DNA from: Bacteroides ovatus
GTDB lineage: Bacteria > Bacteroidota > Bacteroidia > Bacteroidales > Bacteroidaceae
Length of the DNA: 64,000 nucleotides
NCBI RefSeq assembly: GCF_001314995.1
Contig: NZ_CP012938.1
Span: forward strand, 5,394,001 to 5,458,000
Reading direction: 5' to 3'
A program made the position numbers and the translations under genes. Position 1 is the first letter of the stretch. Each line of letters starts with the position of its first letter. The notes under the pieces were generated by a model. That model made no database searches, was not told where the DNA came from, and worked only from the letters and a program-made list of their open reading frames with translations. Positions 16,515-24,317 of the stretch are shown here, one piece after another.

Positions 16515-18776
16515 TTATCTATGAATACCCCTATGTGTTTCCTGCTCGTCCTGCCGTTTATCCTGTAGCTCTATCTCACTGATGGCGACACGCTCACCGG
16601 CACGGACAAGTTTGGGCAGATAGCTGTCCAGTTGCGTCCTTGGGAACTCTGCGAAAGTCGAAAATCCATGTTCCGGATATTCCTTGACCGTAATTCCCAG
16701 TATTTTTGCTCCCTTTGCCGCATCCTCATTATAAAGCCGGTACACTTCTCCTGCACGAATCAGATACAGGGCGTCGGGATGCTTTTCCTTGAGGTTGTCC
16801 CAAAACTGCCGTTTCGGAGACATATTTTCATCATTCGTCTCTTCCGACCGATTTTCCGGCACCGTCTCATTCTGTTGCCGTACCTGCTCTTCCGCTTTCT
16901 GTTCCCCGACGGATTGTCCCTTTTGCAGCACATCGGCAAACAGCGTGGCCGCCAAATGCCGCTTGTAGCCGTCCCGGTCTTCCGCCACCCACATCCGTTG
17001 CCACTGCTGTGGAGTGACGCTGCGGGGCTGCAGCTTTTGTCCGTCGATGGTTGCCACACACTGGATTCCATCCTGCCTGGTCTTGAAGATGGCAACACGC
17101 TGAATACGGTTCAGGTCAATCTCCGGCGTATCGCTGCCGAACAAATCCACTTTCAGGTCGGGCTTGACCTCCGCCAGTGCATAATACTTGTGCGCCAGCT
17201 CCATCCGTACCTTGTCGATGTTGTCCATCGCCTGCTTGAGCGTGGAGAAAAAACGGTTCACATCCTCCTTATCGGGATAGACGCTGTACCCCTCCTTGTT
17301 TTCCGGCTTGATATAGAGTGCCCAACGGTTCTTGTCGTCCTGAATCATCTGCACGGCATCGAACCCGACCTCATTCGCCCGTCTGACCGCCTCCGACACG
17401 TCCAGCGTGGAGAGCTTTTCCAACGTGTAGTTCCTTAACCGGGCCAGTGTCACCATTTTTTCATTGAAATAGCTGTCATCGGGTCTGTAGCCCAATGCAC
17501 CGTCAGTATTATAGAAACGCACCTGCTCGATACCCTCTTTCTGCAATGCCCGTTCGATACGTCCCTTGTTCATGCCGGGAATCTCGTTGTTCGCCTCGGT
17601 CGAAGCTCCTGCCGGCAAAATGACATCTGCCGATTTTGCCTCCCGGTCTATGACGAGGACGATGCTTTTCGCCGCCTTGTCCGGGTGCTGGCGGATTTCA
17701 TTCGCCACAAAGTAATGCTTGTGCATCTGTTCCTGCATGGTCGTGGTCTGCCGTCTGTTTCGCAGGGTGGCGTACTCAATTTTCTCGCCCCGTTCCGCTT
17801 TTCGGATAACATCAAGCGCATTGTTCACGTCGCTTTCGAGAGCGTCCATCATACACGGATTTTCCTTGAACTCCCGGCACCAGTAATCCACCGTCTTCAG
17901 GCTTGCATCGGACAGACGGGCGGGCAGTCCCAGTTCCAGCATTTTGATACCCGAAGCCAGTTCCACGACCAACCTTTCATATTTTACCGCATCCTCCGAC
18001 GGGGCCACGCCGTTCTTCATGACCATGCCTTCACGGGCGAGCCGCTGTTGATGCCCCGTAGCACTCACGATCTGCCGCAAGGCTTCCTGCATATAATCGT
18101 GGTAATGTTCAAAATCCTTTTGACGCGGCATATAGACCGCATCTTTGTCCGTCTCGTAATGAGGAACTCCGCTACCGTCCGAGCGCACGGGAACGAGGTT
18201 GTCCCGCATCTTCAATAGAAAGTCGTTGAACCGGGTGCGCAACCTGCGGTTGTCCGCCTCGGTATATCCTCTTTCCTGAACACTGCCATCCTGCTTTACC
18301 GCATCCTCGTAAGCCGGCTTGTCAACGTAGGGCAACGTCGTCTGGTCGATATTGAAAAGCGTGCGGATCTCCCGGTTGTGGACACCCTTGAACTGTGCCT
18401 TATGCTCTTCGTCCAATTGGAGATAGGCGGTACGGTCGATGGTCTCATCCGGATTGTTCCGGTTGACATACTTGTTCCAGTTATAGAACAGGAACGGTAC
18501 GCCCTGCTCATGCTCCCGCACCGCAGCACCCCGTACCTTGGTTTCACTGTAAAGCGTGAACAGGTTGGTCTTGCATCCGTTATTGTCCGAATGCAAGGCC
18601 ATAAAGAGGGCATTGAACGGGCTGGCCGAGACCCCTTGCGGATAGAGCCGGGGAAATCCCTTGCCCGATACGTTGAGCCAATGGCCGCCAGCGTTCGACG
18701 CCCCGCTCAGTGCGGCAGACAGCAGTTCCGCCTGCCTTGCCTCGGCTTTCTTCTCGATTTGCGACTTTTCTTTCAT
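16515..18776 (-). CDS. ArdC-N-like protein with C-terminal MutS-domain-I-like module
   Basis: A 753-residue protein. The N-terminus (GVSASPFNALFMALHSDNNG, then GVPFLFYNWNKYV) resembles the ArdC N-terminal domain but no HExxH motif follows. The centre holds long helical and DUF3945-like segments. Residues about 655-740 align with MutS domain I: FWDNLKEKHPDALYLIRAGE, VYRLYNEDAAKGAKILGIT, LDSYLPKLVRAGERVAISE. In MutS this domain recognises mismatches with Phe-x-Glu in GDFYEL. Here the equivalent is GEVYRL, so both key residues are lost. It overlaps no neighbour but sits 12 bases from the wall-hydrolase gene. Function is unknown; a DNA-handling role in transfer is likely. Confidence 0.7.
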   Translation of the reverse strand: MKEKSQIEKKAEARQAELLSAALSGASNAGGHWLNVSGKGFPRLYPQGVSASPFNALFMALHSDNNGCKTNLFTLYSETKVRGAAVREHEQGVPFLFYNWNKYVNRNNPDETIDRTAYLQLDEEHKAQFKGVHNREIRTLFNIDQTTLPYVDKPAYEDAVKQDGSVQERGYTEADNRRLRTRFNDFLLKMRDNLVPVRSDGSGVPHYETDKDAVYMPRQKDFEHYHDYMQEALRQIVSATGHQQRLAREGMVMKNGVAPSEDAVKYERLVVELASGIKMLELGLPARLSDASLKTVDYWCREFKENPCMMDALESDVNNALDVIRKAERGEKIEYATLRNRRQTTTMQEQMHKHYFVANEIRQHPDKAAKSIVLVIDREAKSADVILPAGASTEANNEIPGMNKGRIERALQKEGIEQVRFYNTDGALGYRPDDSYFNEKMVTLARLRNYTLEKLSTLDVSEAVRRANEVGFDAVQMIQDDKNRWALYIKPENKEGYSVYPDKEDVNRFFSTLKQAMDNIDKVRMELAHKYYALAEVKPDLKVDLFGSDTPEIDLNRIQRVAIFKTRQDGIQCVATIDGQKLQPRSVTPQQWQRMWVAEDRDGYKRHLAATLFADVLQKGQSVGEQKAEEQVRQQNETVPENRSEETNDENMSPKRQFWDNLKEKHPDALYLIRAGEVYRLYNEDAAKGAKILGITVKEYPEHGFSTFAEFPRTQLDSYLPKLVRAGERVAISEIELQDKRQDEQETHRGIHR

Positions 18777-18803
18777 ATCATCATGCTTTTATTGTTCATG
18801 GAA

Positions 18804-20603
18804 TTATTGGATGCCCCGTGTACGCACGACCGTTTCCCGCTGTCCGTCATCGTAATTCTGCGAAGCGATATGGCGCAACTGGTCGCTCTTGGCAAGCACG
18901 GCGTTCGCCAGCGTGTTCAGCGGCAATGCCCCTGCACGGTAAGCCTCCGCGACGGTCGGCGTGAGCTGGATGGTACAAGGCACACGGTCTATCGTGGCGA
19001 TGAGCGTACTGCCTTGCAGTACCGGGTTCACAATACGGGGATTGAGCGGTTCATCGGGATAACGGCGGTACTGGTTCTCCGTCTGTTCGGCAGCGGACGG
19101 CATGGGTCGCCCCAAAGCCTCGTGTCCCGCCTTGTTCAGCAGGTTTGCGCCGCCCAGACCGACAAGGAGCATCTTCAGCAGCGGGTTACGCACGAACAGA
19201 CCGGCCACAATACTCGCTATCGGCAGCAGGTTGTCCCCAAAGCGCAACGATTGTGTCTTGCCGGTAAAAGCCCCCAACAGGATGTCGGGCAGCATGGCCA
19301 TGACATATCCGAGGTTGCCCGTGATATCGCCCAATCCCTCTAATCCCAACGTACTGAGCAATCCGCTCCATCCGTTCGTGTTGGTCTGCACAGCCTCTCT
19401 CTCTTGCTTTTCTTCCTCACGTGGAATAACCACCTGCCGTTCCTCTTTCTCCACTTTTTCCCTCTGTTCCGTCTCCGGCTGCGTTGATTCCTTTTTGGCA
19501 GTTACAGCCGTTGCATTCTTATATTTCTCCAAATGCTTCAAATAGGCTTCTTCCTGTCCGGGAGCGACGACCAGCGGCACATCCTTGTACCGTTCGGCAC
19601 GTTCATTCTTCTTTTCAGGGTGTCCGGGTATTTCTGGCATTTGGAAAGGGGTAAACTTTGGTGTCTGCATCCACTTCGGGAAACTGAAATCCATCACCGG
19701 TATTTTCTTCTTCAACCGCTCGTTGGCGGCCACGATGAGCGCACTGTCACCCGTCTGTACCGTTGCAGCCTCCTTGCGGAAGTCCGTAAATACGTTCCGT
19801 TCGCTGCCGAACACCCCTTTGCTTATACACTCTTCCACAGAAAGCGTATCAGGCTTTTCAGGCTCGAAGCGTGAGGCGACTGCCGAGATAGCCACGTCCG
19901 CCCCGACAAACTTCGCCAGTGTTGCCCACGAACCCACGCCTCCCATCATCACGGTATCTGCCGTTGCGCCCAGTACCCGACCCGCGCCTTTTTCCCATCC
20001 TTTCGGACGGTAGGCGGCTTCGCCCCGTGCCTCGATTTCCACAGCAAGCGGCGAGCGGTTGAAGGTCTGCGAAAGTCCAAGCAGGCTTGATTCTGCGGCT
20101 TTGCGGATGATGTAGTCGGCTGACGATTTCGGCATACGCTCCTTGACCAGCCGGTCGATCATCAGTTCCTCCACCCGGTAGTCCATATAGGCATAGGCAA
20201 GGTCGCCGCCTAATTGTTCCGACAGTTCATCGTAACGCTTGCGCCCGATTTCCTGCACGACAGTATCGCGCCATTGCCCGGCCATGTATGCGAGGTCTTG
20301 CTGTATCTCTTTGGAGCCGGTAATCTCCGCCTTGCACATTCCGATATAGTCCTCCGTTGTCTTCGAGTTCCATTCGCCCGTGACCTTGAGTACCTGGTAC
20401 GGGTCGCCCATCGGCTGTGCCGCAGACGCCATCGCGCTGAGTATGCCGCCCAAAGAGGTGGAATACTCCCTCATTTCCTCGCCCTGTTTCTTCGTGAGGT
20501 AAGCCTGTGTCTTCGACATGACGGGCGCAAGGTGGCAGTGGAAATAGTCGCTCACGAGGCGTTCCATTTCTGCGAATTGCCGGCTATGTTTGATTCCATC
20601 CAT
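18804..20603 (-). CDS. Large conjugation-operon protein with C-terminal membrane region
   Basis: I start at MDGIKHSRQFAEMERLVSDYF (20603) because the longer frame overlaps the preceding ORF and lacks coding character; 599 residues result. The first 210 residues are helical and amphipathic. A glycine-rich hydrophobic patch follows (LGATADTVMMGGVGSWATLAKFVGADVAISAVA), then a charged linker (KKESTQPETEQREKVEKEERQ). Around residues 440-510 there are hydrophobic helices (LGYVMAMLPDILLGAFTG and LLPIASIVAGLFV, then LLKMLLVGLGGANLL). The C-terminal end has TLIATIDRVPCTIQLTPTVAEAY. I do not recognise the family by name, but homologues seem typical of Bacteroidales conjugative elements. It may be a membrane-anchored scaffold. 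Confidence 0.6.
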   Translation of the reverse strand: MDGIKHSRQFAEMERLVSDYFHCHLAPVMSKTQAYLTKKQGEEMREYSTSLGGILSAMASAAQPMGDPYQVLKVTGEWNSKTTEDYIGMCKAEITGSKEIQQDLAYMAGQWRDTVVQEIGRKRYDELSEQLGGDLAYAYMDYRVEELMIDRLVKERMPKSSADYIIRKAAESSLLGLSQTFNRSPLAVEIEARGEAAYRPKGWEKGAGRVLGATADTVMMGGVGSWATLAKFVGADVAISAVASRFEPEKPDTLSVEECISKGVFGSERNVFTDFRKEAATVQTGDSALIVAANERLKKKIPVMDFSFPKWMQTPKFTPFQMPEIPGHPEKKNERAERYKDVPLVVAPGQEEAYLKHLEKYKNATAVTAKKESTQPETEQREKVEKEERQVVIPREEEKQEREAVQTNTNGWSGLLSTLGLEGLGDITGNLGYVMAMLPDILLGAFTGKTQSLRFGDNLLPIASIVAGLFVRNPLLKMLLVGLGGANLLNKAGHEALGRPMPSAAEQTENQYRRYPDEPLNPRIVNPVLQGSTLIATIDRVPCTIQLTPTVAEAYRAGALPLNTLANAVLAKSDQLRHIASQNYDDGQRETVVRTRGIQ

Positions 20604-20611
20604 ATTGTGTA

Positions 20612-20893
20612 TTATATATTTATCTGTTTCAATAACTGTTCTTTCGTCTGCTCGATGGCGTTGTGGTAAACCTCCATCTGCCGGGGAAAGAACTCTTCCA
20701 GCCATGCGTCCTTTTCGATGTTGTCCTGCATGAACCGTATCGCCTGCTCCCGTTCGATTTCGACGGATGTCTCGCCCTCTTCCCTGTTGTTGAACCATGC
20801 CTTCGTCCACCAGCGCACACCCGCCCGGTCGGGATAGACCGTGACAAGCCTCGGTATGTCGAAACTCTGTATGTCGATGTCCAGTTCCGCCAA
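20612..20893 (-). CDS. Probable C-terminal continuation of the M23 gene, out of frame (93-aa ORF)
   Basis: The open frame gives AELDIDIQSFDIPRLVTVYPDRAGV.., 93 residues, but its only start here is a TTG with no ribosome site. Reading further upstream in the same frame gives KKLHDEALTYGGIIDPLAELDIDIQ without a stop, right back to a run of nine A (complement of 20936-20944). There it meets the M23 peptidase gene in another frame. The natural product may therefore be one protein of about 385 residues. Either the A run has lost a base (mutation or sequencing error), or slippage joins the two frames. The segment itself is acidic, with RWWTKAWFNNREEGETSVEIE and a helical tail; no known domain. Confidence 0.55.
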   Translation of the reverse strand: MAELDIDIQSFDIPRLVTVYPDRAGVRWWTKAWFNNREEGETSVEIEREQAIRFMQDNIEKDAWLEEFFPRQMEVYHNAIEQTKEQLLKQINI

Positions 20894-20916
20894 CGGGTCT
20901 ATGATGCCGCCATAGG

Positions 20917-21747
20917 TCAGGGCTTCGTCATGGAGTTTTTTTTTATGTCACTGCCCGCAGTGGAGAGGTACACATCATGCCGCAGGGCGAGGTAATGCAG
21001 GAAATCCGCAATCAGGAGGTTCTGCACCTTGCAGGCCAGCGGCATGGCCTTATGTCCCAGTCCGAGCGGATTGGCCATGCTCGGCATATTCTCGTAGAAA
21101 TACTCCTTCATCGCACCCACCGTGAAGATGTGGCGTAGCGACTGCTCCGTATTTCGGGGCAAGGTGTATGCTCCATGCCGCAAATCCTCCATATAGTGCG
21201 GCAGGAAGCGCAGCATCAGTTCCTCTATCTCTCTCTTATCCCGGTCATAATCGGTTCCCAGTTCCATCTCTACACCGGAGGGATAGTCGGTTTCGTGTCC
21301 GCCGGCCTGACGCATTGCCTGGATATTCCCGTACAGCATTGTCAAGAATTCCAACGGATTCAGTTCCTCGCCCTTGAAGCGGACGGTCATGTGCAGTTTG
21401 TCACCGCTCAAAGCTACCGTCTGTCCGGCCTTTACACGCTGTCCGAATTGGGCGAAGACATTGGACAGGTTTCCGTATGTCACCTCATATTCCCCGTAGC
21501 GGATGGTCTGGCAGATGCCGTGTCCGGAATCGTTGCCCACGCCCGACACAATGCCGCTGGCAAGGGCGGAAAGCATATAGCACCGCACGTTGAAGTCAAT
21601 GCCGTGATGAAAGAATTTCTCGCCCGTCACCGGGTCGGTCTGTTCGCCGTAGCCGAGCGACAGCTCCACGTCTTTGCCCTGCTGTTCCTCGAAAGGCATA
21701 CAATAACCGCTATCGGATTGCAGGATCATTTCTTCTGTATATTTCAT
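20917..21747 (-). CDS. M23/LytM-like peptidase-fold protein, frame broken at an A9 run
   Basis: A 276-residue protein. The first 130 residues follow an M23 fold: DVELSLGYGEQTDPVTGEKFFHHGIDFNV, LASGIVSGVGNDSGHGICQTIRYGEYEVTYGNLSNVFAQFGQ, VKAGQTVALSGDKLHMTVRF. The zinc ligands H-x3-D (HHGID) and the later HxH-like LHMTV are partly altered, so catalysis is uncertain; it may be structural. The second half is helical (VEMELGTDYDRDKREIEELMLRFL). After GSDIKKNSMTKP the frame stops at once. The preceding A9 tract lies exactly where a one-base shift would continue into the next ORF, so this is probably the front part of a longer protein. No signal peptide. Confidence 0.65.
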   Translation of the reverse strand: MKYTEEMILQSDSGYCMPFEEQQGKDVELSLGYGEQTDPVTGEKFFHHGIDFNVRCYMLSALASGIVSGVGNDSGHGICQTIRYGEYEVTYGNLSNVFAQFGQRVKAGQTVALSGDKLHMTVRFKGEELNPLEFLTMLYGNIQAMRQAGGHETDYPSGVEMELGTDYDRDKREIEELMLRFLPHYMEDLRHGAYTLPRNTEQSLRHIFTVGAMKEYFYENMPSMANPLGLGHKAMPLACKVQNLLIADFLHYLALRHDVYLSTAGSDIKKNSMTKP

Positions 21748-21771
21748 GCTGTTTCCATTTTGATTCGTATT

Positions 21772-22437
21772 CTATCTTCTCATTCCTCCGCCATGTGCCT
21801 GTTCCCCTGCCGAAAAGTCAGGTGTACGGGTACGTTGCACGTTTTCTGTCTCCGGCGTGCGGAAGACACCCGCATTGTTGCCGATGAGCATCATGCCGAG
21901 AAATGCGCCGGCAATCTTGCCCAGCCAGCCGAAGCGTCCGAATATGAGGAACGCCGCCGCAACCAGTCCGGCGATGCTCAACCCTGACACGTTGCCGCTG
22001 CCAAGGTTGCGGAAAAAGTTGCCGAACATATCAAGACCTCCGCCACCGGAGGCCTGTCGCAAAAAGTTCGACACGCCGTTCAGTTTGTTGTCGATGCCGG
22101 TTACCGCACCGCTGACCGAACTGACGGCTTCTCCGGCCTTGCCCGTTAGTTCACGCACGCCGTCCGCCGTGCCTGCAATGGTATCCGTGACGGATTCGCC
22201 CACAACGGCATCGCTCACGATACGCACCACGCTTTTGTCGGTGGTCAGCTTCTCCCAGCCCACATAACCGATCGCACCGCCGATAGTCGCTGTCTTGACT
22301 GCCTGTCCTGCACCACGCAAGGTCTGCGAAGGGTGCAGCACTGCCTTACCCATACTTTTGCCGGTAGCCGCCGTTGCCGTACCGACACCTTTTGCGGCCT
22401 TGCCGCCATATTTCAATAGTGTACTCCAAACGCCCAT
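21772..22437 (-). CDS. Glycine-rich membrane protein (221 aa)
   Basis: A 221-residue protein rich in Gly, Ala and Thr at the N-terminus (KYGGKAAKGVGTATAATGKSMGKAVL). A hydrophobic patch follows (TIGGAIGYVGWEKL), then a helical region with SVSGAVTGIDNKLNGVSNFLRQASGGGG. One or two clear transmembrane helices lie near residues 155-190 (LSIAGLVAAAFLIFGRFGWLGKIAGAFLGMMLIG). It lies 14 bases from the secreted protein gene upstream and 24 bases before the M23 gene. I do not recognise a family. The position within a conjugation cluster suggests an inner-membrane component of the transfer apparatus or its wall-remodelling part. Confidence 0.6.
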   Translation of the reverse strand: MGVWSTLLKYGGKAAKGVGTATAATGKSMGKAVLHPSQTLRGAGQAVKTATIGGAIGYVGWEKLTTDKSVVRIVSDAVVGESVTDTIAGTADGVRELTGKAGEAVSSVSGAVTGIDNKLNGVSNFLRQASGGGGLDMFGNFFRNLGSGNVSGLSIAGLVAAAFLIFGRFGWLGKIAGAFLGMMLIGNNAGVFRTPETENVQRTRTPDFSAGEQAHGGGMRR

Positions 22438-22451
22438 ACATTGTCTGTTTT

Positions 22452-23135
22452 TTAAGGTCTTACATTTCTTCCAATCTGCCGCCAGCGTCGCTTGGCAGCT
22501 TCCACTATGTCCCGTTTGCCGGCCACCGGACGTGCTCCCTCGTCGATTTCACGCCAGATGTCGCCCATTGTCGTGTACTTCACCGCCTTGGTCAGCCGTT
22601 GCAGTTTCTTGTTCATCATCTTGAGCTTCGGACGGATGCCGAATACGATTTCCATGCGCTCTTTCTCCGTCATCTTGTTGTCCGAAAGGCACGCCATGCG
22701 GATGTCGTTCACAATCTCCACGCTGTTCATGATCAGTTCCCGGTAAATCCGGTTTCGTTGCGTGGAGAGGGCGACGGCCAACGCATGGGAGCTGTTCCGG
22801 CTCACCTGTCTGGTAAAGTCACCCATGTTATCCGTCAGCTTCGATATTTCGTGATAGAAACCGTATATCTGCGCCGCGTAGCAGACTATCGACCGGAAAG
22901 AGTCCAGATAGCTGTTGAACTCCCGTTGCAGGTCGGTCGTGGCTTTCACTTCCTCTTTCGTCCACAGGTGTCCGGTGGTCTGCATCAGCATGACTTTCTC
23001 CTGTTTCTTCAGCTCCTTTTCCGCCTTGTCGGTATAGAGCAGGATCATTCCGGCCAGTACAGGGTCGTTTTGCGCCCGTGCCTTGCCGATGCCGATGCAC
23101 AACAATAAGATGCCTATCCAAATCGTCCGTTTCAT
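22452..23135 (-). CDS. Secreted helical conjugation protein (227 aa), C-terminal RW motif
   Basis: Starts at MKRTIWIGILLLCIGIGKARA (23135); the longer frame overlaps the neighbouring gene. After the signal peptide the mature part is almost entirely helical (YTDKAEKELKKQEKVMLMQ, LQREFNSYLDSFRSIVCYAAQIYGFYHEISKL). It ends with IVEAAKRRWRQIGRNVRP. The same size class, signal peptide, helical body and final R/G-RW motif recur in the 23150, 58802, 59588 and 60310 genes. That links this cluster with the main tra operon. A periplasmic TraI/VirB5-like role in pilus or channel assembly is plausible, but inferred from position and architecture only. Confidence 0.62.
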   Translation of the reverse strand: MKRTIWIGILLLCIGIGKARAQNDPVLAGMILLYTDKAEKELKKQEKVMLMQTTGHLWTKEEVKATTDLQREFNSYLDSFRSIVCYAAQIYGFYHEISKLTDNMGDFTRQVSRNSSHALAVALSTQRNRIYRELIMNSVEIVNDIRMACLSDNKMTEKERMEIVFGIRPKLKMMNKKLQRLTKAVKYTTMGDIWREIDEGARPVAGKRDIVEAAKRRWRQIGRNVRP

Positions 23136-23149
23136 TGTCAGTTCCGTTT

Positions 23150-23839
23150 TTATCGTGCGAGGACGGCAGCCCTGCGCCAACGGGTCATGGCCATCCGTGC
23201 CGCCTCCCCATTGTTGCGGTCGAGCATCCCGGCCGTCACATTGTTCCACATGTCATTGAGGGTATAGTATCGTATGCTCAGGTAGAGCAGGTGTAGCTTC
23301 CGGCTGAAAGCCGAAAGTTTGTCGTTCAACGCCCACAGGGTCTTGCTGCGTTCCGCTCCCGTGAGCATATTCTCTTTGCCGCCCTTGGCCACTGCGTCAT
23401 TCAGGAGTGTGAAGACCGATACCAGTTCCGTTGCCGTCTCGATATAGAGGTTGTTCATGCTTATGGAGGCAATGATGCCCTGCGGGTTGTTCCTGATGGC
23501 GTTGCCCAGTTTCCCTAACGTGAGAAAGATTCTCACGCCGTCGTTGTAGAGGTGGGTGCAGGCTTTCAGCGACGAAGCGTAGCCGCTTGCCGTCTTGAGA
23601 TAGCTGTTATATTGCTTCTCCCATTTGTGAATGCGGTTGAACTCGGCGGCGATGCTGTTCTGCAGCATCGCTGTCTTCGTCTGACCGTTTATCTGTTTCT
23701 CTATCTGGTCATTGATGACCTCGTTGCCCTCGGCCAACGCCATCCATTCCAACGGATTGGATGCCGTGATTTGTGCTTTCGCCCAGTGTGGCATCATGCA
23801 GACGGCAAAAATGACCAGGCTAATGATTCGTGATTTCAT
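23150..23839 (-). CDS. Secreted helical conjugation protein (229 aa), TraI-like
   Basis: A signal peptide (MKSRIISLVIFAVCMMPHWAKA) precedes a helical mature chain: NPLEWMALAEGNEVINDQIEKQING, FNRIHKWEKQYNSYLKTASGY, LKACTHLYNDGVRIFLTLGKLG. The C-terminus is LNDMWNNVTAGMLDRNNGEAARMAMTRWRRAAVLAR, ending in the RW motif shared by the other secreted proteins of the element. TraI-type proteins of Bacteroidales conjugative transposons have this build. It is located 14 bases upstream of the similar 22452 gene, suggesting a tandem pair. Its start overlaps the end of the bPH-domain membrane protein gene by 20 bases. Confidence 0.62.
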   Translation of the reverse strand: MKSRIISLVIFAVCMMPHWAKAQITASNPLEWMALAEGNEVINDQIEKQINGQTKTAMLQNSIAAEFNRIHKWEKQYNSYLKTASGYASSLKACTHLYNDGVRIFLTLGKLGNAIRNNPQGIIASISMNNLYIETATELVSVFTLLNDAVAKGGKENMLTGAERSKTLWALNDKLSAFSRKLHLLYLSIRYYTLNDMWNNVTAGMLDRNNGEAARMAMTRWRRAAVLAR

Positions 23840-24317
23840 ATATTCCCTTTTTTCGTTTGTTATACTCGACCCGTTCCCGGATAAGCGTTACCACATCGAA
23901 GTTGTGTCTGATACCTACCAAATCAAGCCGGGGCGTATTCCTGTCCATCGAGAATATGCGTACCGTCTTCAATCCGCAAAGCTGCTGCATGAGGTTTTGG
24001 TGTTCCACAAAGTCCACGATACGGTATTGTTCCATGTAGTCCGTCTTCCGGGACAGCACCCCATGCCTGCTGATAAGCTGCTCGCTACCGATGTGGTAGC
24101 GTGTCCGGCGCAGATAGATGAAACGGTACAGCAATACCAAAGCAAGCAATGCGGCAACCGATACGGCAAGAGCTGTCAGAGGCAGTCCCTCCATGCCACC
24201 ATACACCCATGCTGCACAGCACAATACGATTGCGGGCAGCTCGTCGATAACGAACTGTCCGGCGTGCGGTTGCAGCACGATACTTTGGAAATGTCCTGTG
24301 GGTGCATCGGTCATCAT
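23820..24317 (-). CDS. Membrane protein with bacterial PH-like (bPH2) domain
   Basis: 165 residues. Two hydrophobic helices lie at about residues 26-64 (ELPAIVLCCAAWVYGGMEGLPLTALAVSVAALLALVLLYRFIYL). A bPH2/DUF304-type module follows: RTRYHIGSEQLISRHGVLSRKTDYMEQYRIVDFVEHQNLMQQLCGLKTVRIFSMD. The order of two helices then a small beta domain on the cytoplasmic side is typical of YdbS/YdbT proteins. The role in a conjugation operon is unknown. Its start overlaps the stop of the Toprim gene by 4 bases, so it is translationally coupled to it, and it overlaps the following secreted protein gene as well. Confidence 0.68.
   Translation of the reverse strand: MMTDAPTGHFQSIVLQPHAGQFVIDELPAIVLCCAAWVYGGMEGLPLTALAVSVAALLALVLLYRFIYLRRTRYHIGSEQLISRHGVLSRKTDYMEQYRIVDFVEHQNLMQQLCGLKTVRIFSMDRNTPRLDLVGIRHNFDVVTLIRERVEYNKRKKGIYEITNH

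Noticed and set aside
20604..20810. N-terminal extension of the 18804 protein to 20810
   Set aside because: The extra 69 residues overlap the preceding ORF and have low-complexity Arg/Gly content; MDGIKHSRQ at 20603 is a better start.
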